DNA of 9,495 bases. Source: Desulfovibrionaceae bacterium (lineage in GTDB: Bacteria; Pseudomonadota; Gammaproteobacteria; Burkholderiales; Burkholderiaceae_C). Shown piece after piece: positions 1 through 6,080 of the stretch. Location of the stretch: NCBI GenBank assembly GCA_009778355.1, contig WRJY01000262.1, positions 1 through 9,495 on the forward strand, read 5' to 3'. The position numbers and the translations under genes are program-made. Every line of letters begins with the position of its first letter. Within the stretch, counting starts at the first letter, position 1. The notes below the pieces were generated by a model, which saw only the letters and a list, made by a program, of their open reading frames with translations, did not search any database and was not told where the DNA came from.

Positions 1-113
1 CAGGCACGAGCCTGCCGCGTCCTCGCGCCTTGCCTGGCACGCCGATCACTCTACTTTCGGGCGCATCCAACTGCCGTTTTTAGGTTGAATCCTGATCGGC
101 CAGAACGGCGCAG
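1..113. other. Non-coding stretch downstream of tolC, possible dispersed repeat
   Basis: No convincing gene is seen in this stretch. The minus-strand frames I checked are short, and the open plus-strand frame running into tolC antisense is arginine-rich and looks like nothing known. It holds a 5-bp hairpin at 1-14 (CAGGC, loop ACGA, GCCTG). It also holds an 8-base inverted pair, GCCGATCA (41-48) with TGATCGGC (93-100). There is no T-run on the minus strand that would make a standard terminator for tolC. The texture, with GGCGCGAGGACGCGG and CCTAAAAACGGCAGTTGG on the minus strand, reminds me of dispersed non-coding repeats of Comamonadaceae. That is a recollection, not a search result. Confidence 0.3.
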
Positions 114-1469
114 TCAGTCCAGCAACCGGTTGATCGGCGTCAGATCCTCCGCTTGCAGCACGCCGCTGGCCTGCTTCAGGCGCAGCAGGCCGACCAGCGC
201 GTCGTAACGCGCTTTCGACAAATCGCGCTGGGTCTGGTAGAACTGGCTTTGCGCGTTCAGCACGTCGATGTTGATGCGCACGCCCACCTTGTAACCAAGC
301 TGGTTGGCTTGCAACGCGGTCAGGCTGGATTGCTCGGCGGCCTCCAGCGCCTTGACCTGGCCCAGGCCCGACTGCACGCCAAAAAAAGCCACCCGCGTGG
401 CCTGCGACACCGTGCGCTCGGCATCGTCCAGATCGGCGCGGGCCTTGTCCTCCAGCGCCAACGTCTCGCGCACGCGGCCTTCAACCGCGAAGCCGGCGAA
501 CAAAGGCCAGTTCAACGCCACGCCCACGCTGGCCACGCTGGCGCGGTAGTGATAGTTCATGCCCGGCGCCACGCTGAGCGTTGGGTTGCCATTGGGATAA
601 CGCTGCTGGCCCACGCTGGCCTGCAAATCCACCGTGGGCAAGTGGCCGGTACGGGCCTTGGCCGTTTCCATGCGGGCAAGTTCGAGGGCCATGCGGTTTT
701 GCAGCACCGCCGGATGCTCCTGCATCGCCCGGTCGACCCAGGCCTGCGCGTCGTCCGGCTGCGGCGCCGGCAGCACGATGGGCTGCGCCAGCGGGCGCGG
801 CTGGCTGCCGGCGTGGCCAGTCAATTGATCCAGCGCCAGTTTTTTGACGCGCAGATCGTTTTCGGCCGCAATCTCCTGCGCCACGGCCAGATCGAACCGG
901 GCCTGCGCCTCGCGGCTGTCGGTGATGGTGGCGTTGCCGACCTCGAAGTTGCGCCTGGCCGCGTCCAACTGCCCGGCCACCGCCGCCTTCAGCGCGCGCA
1001 CGTAGCGCAGCGCGTCCTGGGCCGCCAGCACGTCGAAATAGGCCTGCGACAGCCGCACGATCAGGTCCTGCTCGACGCCGCTCAGTTGCACCTGGGCCAG
1101 CTCGGCCTGCTTCCTGCCCTGACCCCACGCGATGCGGTTGGCCGGGCGGTACAGCGGCTGCGAGCCGTTCAACATGGCGCTCTGCACGTTGTAGTCGCTG
1201 TTGCCGCTGCCCAGGCCGGAGACTGCCAACTCCATGAAATTGCGCTGCGCGCCCGCTTGCAGCGCAAGCTGCGGCAACAGCCCGGCCCGCGCCTGATCGG
1301 CCCGCGCCTGACTGGCCCGCGCCTGCGCCAGCGCCGACTGGTAAGCGGCGTCGTAGCCGCGTGCGCTGTCGTAAAGCTCAAGCAGCGACTGCGCCCGCGC
1401 GGGCGCGGCGCACCACCCCATGAGAGCGGCGGCCACGCAGGCGATGAAACAGCGAAAAGTCAGGCGCAT
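114..1469 (-). CDS. tolC: TolC-family outer-membrane efflux/secretion protein
   Basis: This 451-residue protein is a TolC-type outer-membrane channel. Such proteins form trimeric barrels with long periplasmic helical tunnels and act with inner-membrane pumps or type I secretion systems. Residues 1-26 form a signal peptide: a short basic start, a hydrophobic Ala-rich core, and an ARA|Q cleavage site. The mature start, SLLELYDSARGYDAAY, is typical of the family. Two outer-membrane efflux repeats follow, rich in Ala, Gln, Arg and Leu. They include a YFDVLAAQDALRYVRA helix and the late YKVGVRINIDVLNAQSQFYQTQRDL segment, the usual family signature. The length is normal. The start at 1469 gives the complete signal peptide, although no clear Shine-Dalgarno precedes it. 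The gene is alone on its strand and divergent from the 1752 gene, with no pump gene in view, so its partner and substrate are unknown. Family assignment is firm; orthology to E. coli TolC itself is less certain. Confidence 0.93.
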   Translation of the reverse strand: MRLTFRCFIACVAAALMGWCAAPARAQSLLELYDSARGYDAAYQSALAQARASQARADQARAGLLPQLALQAGAQRNFMELAVSGLGSGNSDYNVQSAMLNGSQPLYRPANRIAWGQGRKQAELAQVQLSGVEQDLIVRLSQAYFDVLAAQDALRYVRALKAAVAGQLDAARRNFEVGNATITDSREAQARFDLAVAQEIAAENDLRVKKLALDQLTGHAGSQPRPLAQPIVLPAPQPDDAQAWVDRAMQEHPAVLQNRMALELARMETAKARTGHLPTVDLQASVGQQRYPNGNPTLSVAPGMNYHYRASVASVGVALNWPLFAGFAVEGRVRETLALEDKARADLDDAERTVSQATRVAFFGVQSGLGQVKALEAAEQSSLTALQANQLGYKVGVRINIDVLNAQSQFYQTQRDLSKARYDALVGLLRLKQASGVLQAEDLTPINRLLD

Positions 1470-1751
1470 GTTTTTTCAGGAAGGGGCAGAACCAAGGCCC
1501 GCACAGCCTGAGCGTAGCGCATCTTCGTTCGCTCGCCGCGCCGCGCAACCGGAGCGCGGCACGCGCGGCGGCCTCCCAAGCGCGCTCCGCCCCAGTGATT
1601 CCTGGCATGAGCGAGACAGGGTTTTGCAAACTCTTTCCATCCCGCGGCCCTGCGGCTGTGAAGCTCCACGAACCAGCATTCCCGAAATAATGGGAACTTC
1701 CGCACCTGCTTGCCGGGTGCGACGCTGGCTTTTGCCTTGAAGGATGAAATC
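1470..1751. promoter_or_regulatory. Divergent spacer between tolC and a small membrane gene
   Basis: This 282-base spacer must carry the promoters of both flanking genes. On the plus strand AATAAT (1686-1691) matches the sigma-70 -10 consensus at 5 of 6 bases. It lies inside an inverted repeat, TTCCC (1679-1683) and GGGAA (1692-1696), with an 8-base loop. No good -35 box sits 16-18 bases upstream. Transcription from it would start near 1698 and leave a leader of about 54 bases before the ATG at 1752. I found no convincing promoter for tolC. The half nearer tolC is very GC-rich, while the half nearer the membrane gene is closer to average. Short minus-strand reading frames here look like chance products. 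Confidence 0.35.
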
Positions 1752-2171
1752 ATGGGCAATAGCGATATCCGGCTTTTTCGCGTCATCTTTTCCCTTGCGG
1801 CAATCTGGAACTTGTGCGGCGACGTGCTCGGCTATCTGAATCCAGACCATACCTTCGAGACGCTGTTTGATCGCAGCGCCAGCAACCCTGTCCTGCTGTC
1901 GGTACTCCAGGGTGCCGCCGGCACGGCTTTCACCTATTTCTTCGGCTACATGATCGTGGCGCTCAATCCATTGCGGCATACCGGCATCGTCATCATTGGC
2001 TGCATCGGGAAACCGGGATTCGCGCTGCAGATGTGGAAGTTTTATGCGGCGGGCCTAGCCAATGCACACGCGATCATCATCATCGTCGTCGTCATCGGCG
2101 ACACGACCTTCTGCGCCCTGTTCCTCTGTTATTTCTACCGCATCCTCAGAACCGGCAGCCGGCTGATTTAG
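1752..2171 (+). CDS. Small hypothetical integral membrane protein, about four TM helices
   Basis: I do not recognise this 139-residue protein. It has hydrophobic segments at about residues 8-28, 47-71, 77-95 (weaker) and 105-129, so a four-helix inner-membrane protein is likely. Short charged ends (MGNSDIRLFR and YRILRTGSRLI) flank them, and no signal-peptide cleavage site or catalytic motif is visible. The start at 1752 is chosen because AGGA (1741-1744) lies at suitable distance; a TTG at 1710 in the same frame would only add an untypical extension. Codons for residues 108-115 form an (ATC)4(GTC)3ATC triplet run encoding IIIIVVVI. Sampled stretches are about 48-53% GC, against about 73% in a sampled purH stretch, which suggests later acquisition. 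It is divergent from tolC and convergent with purH. Its stop codon lies in the left arm of the palindrome at 2170-2223. That it is coding is well supported; its function is unknown. Confidence 0.75.
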   Translation: MGNSDIRLFRVIFSLAAIWNLCGDVLGYLNPDHTFETLFDRSASNPVLLSVLQGAAGTAFTYFFGYMIVALNPLRHTGIVIIGCIGKPGFALQMWKFYAAGLANAHAIIIIVVVIGDTTFCALFLCYFYRILRTGSRLI

Positions 2172-2223
2172 GGCCTGTTCACGCTATTTCCATGGTGTCA
2201 TGAAAATAGCGTGAACAGGCCCT
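2170..2223. repeat. Long palindrome between convergent genes: terminator-like or miniature element
   Basis: The arms AGGGCCTGTTCACGCTATTT (2170-2189) and its exact complement (2204-2223) form a perfect 20-bp stem. Within the 14-base centre, CATG (2191-2194) and CATG (2199-2202) can extend the stem beyond one C-A mismatch, leaving a GTGT loop. The left arm overlaps the TAG stop of the small membrane gene, and the right arm ends 17 bases before the purH stop. The position between convergent genes suits a two-way terminator, but no T-run follows on either side. The length and perfection of the arms also suit two abutted terminal repeats of a small mobile element. No flanking target duplication is visible. 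Confidence 0.75.
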
Positions 2224-2240
2224 CGCAGGAAGCGAAAGCC

Positions 2241-3845
2241 TCAATGCCTGAAATGCCGCACACCTGAAAACACCATGGCCACGCCGCGGTCGTTGGCGGC
2301 GTCTATGACCTCCTGGTCGCGCACCGAGCCGCCGGGCTGAATGACGCAGGCAGCGCCGTGGTCGATGACCACGTCCAGCCCGTCGCGAAACGGGAAGAAG
2401 GCGTCGCTGGCCACCGCCGAGCCTTGCAGCGACAGGCCGGCGTGACCGGCCTTGATGCTGGCGATGCGCGCCGAATCCAGCCGGCTCATCTGGCCAGCGC
2501 CGACGCCCACCGTCATGCCGTCCTTGCAAAACACGATGGCGTTGCTCTTGACGAACCTGGCCACCGACCAGGCGAACAGCAGGTCGCCGATTTGTTGCGG
2601 CGTGGGTTGCAGTTCGGTGACCACCTTCAGGTCGGCAGCTTGCAGCGCGTGGTTGTCGGCGGTTTGCATCAGCAGGCCGGAACCGACGCGCTTGAAGTCG
2701 ATCGCGTTGTGGCCGCGCGCGAAGTCGGTGCCGCCATCGCGGCGCACGCCCGACAGGTCGATTTTCAGCAGGCGCACGTTCTGCTTGGACTTGAACACGG
2801 CCAGCGCCTCGGGCGTGAAGGCGGGCGCCATCAGTACTTCGACGAACTGCCGCGCCACTTGCTCGGCGGCGCGCGCGTCCACCGGCGCGTTGAAGGCGAT
2901 GATGCCGCCGAAGGCGCTGGTGGGGTCTGTCTGGAAGGCTTTGGCGTACGCGCTGGCGGCGTCGAGGCCGACCGCCACGCCGCACGGGTTGGCGTGCTTG
3001 ACGATGACGCAGGCCGGCGCGCTGAACTGCTTGACGCATTCCCAGGCCGCGTCGGCGTCAGCGATGTTGTTGTAGGACAGTTCCTTGCCCTGCACTTGTT
3101 CGGCGGTGACGATGGAGCCGGGCGCGGGCCACAGGTCGCGGTACAGCGCGGCTTGCTGATGGGCGTTTTCGCCGTAGCGCAGGTCTTGCAGCTTGACGAA
3201 GCGGCCATTGGCCTGGGCCGGAAACAGGCCGCGCCGCGGCGCGCCGCCGGCCTCAGCGCCGCCGAAGTCGATGGACGACAGGTAGTCGCTGATGGCGGCG
3301 TCGTAGTTGCTGATGCGGTTGAATGCCGCCACCGCCAGCGCAAAGCGCGTGGCTTCAGACAGTTTGCCGTTGCCGTCGCGCAGCTCTTGCAGCGCCGGCG
3401 CGTATTGCGCGGCGTCGGTCAGTACGGCCACGTCCTTCCAGTTCTTGGCGGCGCTGCGCACCATGGCGGGGCCGCCGATGTCGATGTTTTCAATGGCGTC
3501 GGCCAGCGTGCAGCCGGGCTTGGCGACGGTGGCCTCGAACGGGTAGAGATTGACCACCAGCAGGTCGATGGCGTCGATGCCGTGCGCCGCCAGCGCGGCC
3601 ATGTGTTCGGGTATGTCGCGCCGCGCCAGCAGGCCGCCGTGCACCTTGGGGTGCAGGGTTTTGACGCGGCCATCCAGCATCTCGGGGAACCGCGTTACCT
3701 CGGCCACCTCGGTAACGGGCAGGCCGGCGTCTTGCAGCAGCCTGGCGGTGCCGCCAGTGGAGATCAGATCAAAGCCCAGGGCCGCCAGGCCAGCGGCGAG
3801 TTCGGCCACGCCGGTTTTGTCGGAAACGGAAATCAGTGCCTTCAT
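2241..3845 (-). CDS. purH: Bifunctional AICAR transformylase / IMP cyclohydrolase
   Basis: PurH catalyses the last two steps of de novo purine synthesis in the cytosol. It formylates AICAR with 10-formyl-tetrahydrofolate, then closes the ring to give IMP. The 534 residues match the usual length. Residues 1 to about 200 are the MGS-like cyclohydrolase domain, with ISVSDKTG (5-12), STGGTA (29-34), KTLHPKVHGGLL (62-73) and the NIDIGGPAMVRSAAKN region (120-135). The transformylase domain follows, with RYGENAHQ (223-230), the catalytic Lys-His pair in KHANPCG (283-289), SAFGGIIAFN (310-319), VKSNAIVFCKDG (432-443), GAGQMSR (449-455) and SDAFFPF (480-486). It ends in the family-typical GVRHFRH. All expected key residues appear present. 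It is the last gene of a dusB-fis-purH operon, 52 bases after fis. In many betaproteobacteria ruvC comes next; here a convergent foreign-looking gene lies there instead. Confidence 0.98.
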   Translation of the reverse strand: MKALISVSDKTGVAELAAGLAALGFDLISTGGTARLLQDAGLPVTEVAEVTRFPEMLDGRVKTLHPKVHGGLLARRDIPEHMAALAAHGIDAIDLLVVNLYPFEATVAKPGCTLADAIENIDIGGPAMVRSAAKNWKDVAVLTDAAQYAPALQELRDGNGKLSEATRFALAVAAFNRISNYDAAISDYLSSIDFGGAEAGGAPRRGLFPAQANGRFVKLQDLRYGENAHQQAALYRDLWPAPGSIVTAEQVQGKELSYNNIADADAAWECVKQFSAPACVIVKHANPCGVAVGLDAASAYAKAFQTDPTSAFGGIIAFNAPVDARAAEQVARQFVEVLMAPAFTPEALAVFKSKQNVRLLKIDLSGVRRDGGTDFARGHNAIDFKRVGSGLLMQTADNHALQAADLKVVTELQPTPQQIGDLLFAWSVARFVKSNAIVFCKDGMTVGVGAGQMSRLDSARIASIKAGHAGLSLQGSAVASDAFFPFRDGLDVVIDHGAACVIQPGGSVRDQEVIDAANDRGVAMVFSGVRHFRH

Positions 3846-3897
3846 GGGTGCGGTATTTCTATGAGTCGAAAACGGGTTTGCGCAGCGGCAGCGGGGT

Positions 3898-4131
3898 TCA
3901 GATCAACTTGTGCTCCGCCAGCTTCTTGCGCAGAGTGTTGCGGTTCATGCCCAGCCATTCGGCGGCGCGCGACTGGTTGTTTCCGGCGTGCTGCATGACC
4001 ACGCCGAGCAGGGGCTTTTCGACCGCGCGCAGCACCATGTCGTACAGACCCTCGGGCTCGGTGCCGCGCAGGTCGCGGAAGTACGCCTCCAGGCTCTCGC
4101 GCACGCATTCCTCGATGTGTTTCTTGCTCAT
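3898..4131 (-). CDS. fis: Fis-family nucleoid-associated DNA-binding protein
   Basis: Fis is a small dimeric protein that bends DNA and shapes the nucleoid, acting as a regulator of rRNA, tRNA and other growth-linked genes. This 77-residue form is shorter than the 98-residue E. coli protein and matches the compact betaproteobacterial type. The N-terminal half is a dimerisation helix pair (about residues 5-47, with EPEGLYDMVLRAVEKPLL). The C-terminal helix-turn-helix spans about 50-72, with NNQSRAAEWLGMNRNTLRKKL, the conserved core shared with NtrC-type C-termini. Its ATG overlaps the dusB stop as ATGA (4128-4131), so translation is probably coupled to dusB. purH starts 52 bases after its stop. 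The dusB-fis order is also found in enterobacteria, which supports the assignment. No separate promoter was seen. Confidence 0.96.
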   Translation of the reverse strand: MSKKHIEECVRESLEAYFRDLRGTEPEGLYDMVLRAVEKPLLGVVMQHAGNNQSRAAEWLGMNRNTLRKKLAEHKLI

Positions 4132-5171
4132 GATTTTTCAGGCTTAGTGATTTCCACAGGCCGGTCGTTGGGGTGCAGCGGCAGGCGCTCGTGCGCCTGG
4201 GCCAGTTGCTCGAAATAATCCGCCACGGCCTGCCATTGGGCAGACGCGGCGCCGATGCCGTTCATGCGGGCGCGAAACGCCTGCCCGCCGGGCAACGCGC
4301 GCACATACCAGCCGATATGCTTGCGCGCCGAGCGCACGCCGGCGTGCTCGCCATACAGCCCGTAGTGGTCTTGCAGGTGCGCCAGCAGGGCGCGGCGCAC
4401 CTCCAGCACCAGCGGCGGCGCCAGTTCCTGCCCGGTGGCCAGAAAGTGCGCGATTTCGCGAAACAGCCAGGGCCGCCCCTGTGCGGCGCGGCCAATCATC
4501 AGCGCGTCGGCCCCGGTGCGGCGCAGCACTTCGCGCGCCTTGGCGGGCGAATCGATGTCGCCGTTGGCCGCCACGGGCACGCGCAGCGCGGCCTTGACGG
4601 CGGCGATGGTGTCGTATTCAGCCTCGCCGCCGTAGCCCTGCTCGCGCGTGCGGCCATGCACGGCCACCATCTGCACGCCCGCGCTTTCAGCCGCGCGGGC
4701 GATGGCCAGCGCATTTTTGTGATCCGCGCGCCAGCCGGTGCGCATCTTCAGCGTCACCGGCACGCCGCGCGGGGCGCAGGCGGCCACCACGGATTCGATG
4801 ATCCGCAGCGCCAGCGGCTCGTCCTGCATCAGCGCGCTGCCGGCCAAGCGGTGGCATACCTTTTGGGCCGGGCAGCCCATGTTGATGTCGATGATTTGCG
4901 CGCCACAGTCGATGTTGTAGCGCGCGGCTTCGGCCATCATGAGGGCGTCGGCGCCGGCGAGCTGCACCGCGATCAGGCCCGGCTCGCCCGCGTGGTCGGC
5001 CCGGCGCGCTGTCTTGATTGTGTGGCGCAGATCCTGGCGCGAGGCCAGCATCTCGCTGACCGCGTAACCGGCGCCAAAGCGCCGGCAGAGCTGGCGAAAT
5101 GGCCGGTCCGTTACGCCCGCCATGGGAGCAACGAACAGCGCGTTGGGCAGGAGATGCGGGCCGATCTGCAT
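4128..5171 (-). CDS. dusB: tRNA-dihydrouridine synthase B
   Basis: DusB is a flavoenzyme (FMN, NADPH) that reduces a specific uridine in the tRNA D-loop to dihydrouridine. The 347 residues form a TIM barrel plus a C-terminal helical tRNA-binding domain (from about residue 245). Visible motifs are the N-terminal FVAPMAGVTDRPFR (13-26) and NMGCPAQKV (97-105) with the catalytic cysteine at 100. LAGSAL (109-114), LKMRTGW (141-147), VHGRTREQ (171-178), ANGDI (202-206) and the phosphate-binding GRAAQGRPW (227-235) follow. The PAQKVCHRLAGSAL variant fits DusB rather than DusA or DusC, and linkage to fis confirms it. The start at 5171 gives the normal N-terminus, although no Shine-Dalgarno is evident. 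It is the first gene of the dusB-fis-purH operon and overlaps fis by 4 bases. The C-terminal tail after the last helix (RPVEITKPEKS) is short and not conserved. Confidence 0.97.
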   Translation of the reverse strand: MQIGPHLLPNALFVAPMAGVTDRPFRQLCRRFGAGYAVSEMLASRQDLRHTIKTARRADHAGEPGLIAVQLAGADALMMAEAARYNIDCGAQIIDINMGCPAQKVCHRLAGSALMQDEPLALRIIESVVAACAPRGVPVTLKMRTGWRADHKNALAIARAAESAGVQMVAVHGRTREQGYGGEAEYDTIAAVKAALRVPVAANGDIDSPAKAREVLRRTGADALMIGRAAQGRPWLFREIAHFLATGQELAPPLVLEVRRALLAHLQDHYGLYGEHAGVRSARKHIGWYVRALPGGQAFRARMNGIGAASAQWQAVADYFEQLAQAHERLPLHPNDRPVEITKPEKS

Positions 5172-5294
5172 GGAAGGAACAACCGCCCGGCGCTCGCCAA
5201 GACACAGTGGCGCAACGGGCAGGGGAGGTCGATTCTAGCTGCTCAAAATTTCAGCAATCGAAATGGCGCGCGCTGAACGGCGGCAGTCAGGTTC
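5172..5294 (-). promoter_or_regulatory. Probable promoter region of the dusB-fis-purH operon
   Basis: The 123 bases between the pgeF stop and the dusB start contain TAGAAT on the minus strand (5237-5232), which matches the -10 consensus at 5 of 6 bases. Transcription would begin near 5225, leaving a leader of about 54 bases. The upstream bases (about 5245-5265) are locally AT-rich, but the -35 box is poor: GATTGC at a 16-base spacing or TTGCTG at 14. A weak 5-bp hairpin, ATTTC (5248-5252) with GAAAT (5260-5264), lies here and is too small to be called a pgeF terminator. Confidence 0.4.
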
Positions 5295-6080
5295 TCAGGG
5301 GACATCCGGTTCCAGCCAGATGCACGCCGCCATGCGGCCGCTGCCGCCGAGCGACGCCTGGTCGCGCCGGAAGGAAAAGAAGCGTTCGCGCTGCGTCACC
5401 GTGCACCAGGCGGGGCTGCCGTCGTTGCCGTACACGCGGGTCACGCCTTGCGCGGCCAGGCGGCGGCGGGCCAGGGCGGGCAGGTCGGCCAGGAACTTGC
5501 CCGCGCCCAGCGGTTTGAAGCACGCCGCCGCGCCCGCGTCGGCATCGGCAAACGCCTCGCGCACTTCCGCGCCCACTTCAAACGCATCGGGGCCAATGCA
5601 GGGACCGAGCCAGGCGAGGATGTTGTTTGCTTCGTTTTTAATAGCATCGAGCCGCTCCAACGTCTGCTCCAGCACGCCGCCAGCCAAGCCGCGCCAGCCC
5701 GCGTGCACGGCGGCCACGGCGCGGCCTTTGTCATCGGCCAGCAGCGCCGGCAGGCAGTCGGCGGCGAGCACGGTACAGGCCAGCAGCGGCGCGGTGGCGA
5801 TGGCGGCATCGGCGCTGATGCCGTCGGCAATGCCGGGCGTGAGCCGCGCCACCCGCGTGCCGTGCACCTGGTTCATGAACACGGGCCGGGCGGCCATCGC
5901 GCCCTGCAAACGCGCCCGGTTCGCGGCCACGGCGGCGGGCGCGTCGCCCACGTGATCGCCCAGGTTGAAAAAATTCCACGGCGGGCGGGAAGCGCCGTCG
6001 CTTTCACTCTGCCCCCGCAAGGTCAGCAGCGCCCGCACATTGGGCGGCGCGGGCCAGTTGGGGGCAAACAGCGGGATCAT
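5295..6080 (-). CDS. pgeF: YfiH/LACC1-family purine nucleoside phosphorylase, multicopper-polyphenol-oxidase fold
   Basis: Members of this family, once called laccases, are now linked to purine nucleoside phosphorolysis or deamination (as in LACC1). E. coli YfiH (PgeF) has also been tied to peptidoglycan precursor editing. The 261-residue length is normal. Metal-site motifs are NQVHG (70-74, His73), ADCLP (107-111, Cys109) and HAGWRG (126-131, His126), all present. LAWLGPCIGPDAFEVG (155-170) and the C-terminal FFSFRRD (234-240) complete the signature. The start at 6080 is chosen because it gives the usual N-terminus and an ATGA overlap with the upstream isomerase; the longer open frame inside that gene is antisense-like arginine-rich sequence. 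A 27-base AT-rich patch at 5622-5648 encodes DAIKNEANN and differs in base composition from its surroundings. Family is firm; the exact substrate here is unproven. Confidence 0.93.
   Translation of the reverse strand: MIPLFAPNWPAPPNVRALLTLRGQSESDGASRPPWNFFNLGDHVGDAPAAVAANRARLQGAMAARPVFMNQVHGTRVARLTPGIADGISADAAIATAPLLACTVLAADCLPALLADDKGRAVAAVHAGWRGLAGGVLEQTLERLDAIKNEANNILAWLGPCIGPDAFEVGAEVREAFADADAGAAACFKPLGAGKFLADLPALARRRLAAQGVTRVYGNDGSPAWCTVTQRERFFSFRRDQASLGGSGRMAACIWLEPDVP

Noticed and set aside
153..1511. Plus-strand open frame of 452 residues opposite tolC
   Set aside because: Antisense shadow rich in His, Arg and Gln, without any recognisable domain; the minus-strand gene has a signal peptide and family motifs.
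1476..1979. Minus-strand frame of 167 residues across the 1752 gene and spacer
   Set aside because: The plus strand has a Shine-Dalgarno and a coherent hydrophobic membrane protein; the minus frame shows no domain and reads as a complement.
2358..3998. Plus-strand open frame of 546 residues opposite purH
   Set aside because: It is longer than purH, but it is an antisense shadow of a high-GC gene: composition is arginine-, glycine- and valine-rich with no motif, while purH has every expected residue.
5248..5264. Hairpin ATTTC/GAAAT as a pgeF terminator
   Set aside because: The stem is only 5 bp, AT-rich, and has just three T's after it, overlapping the stem.
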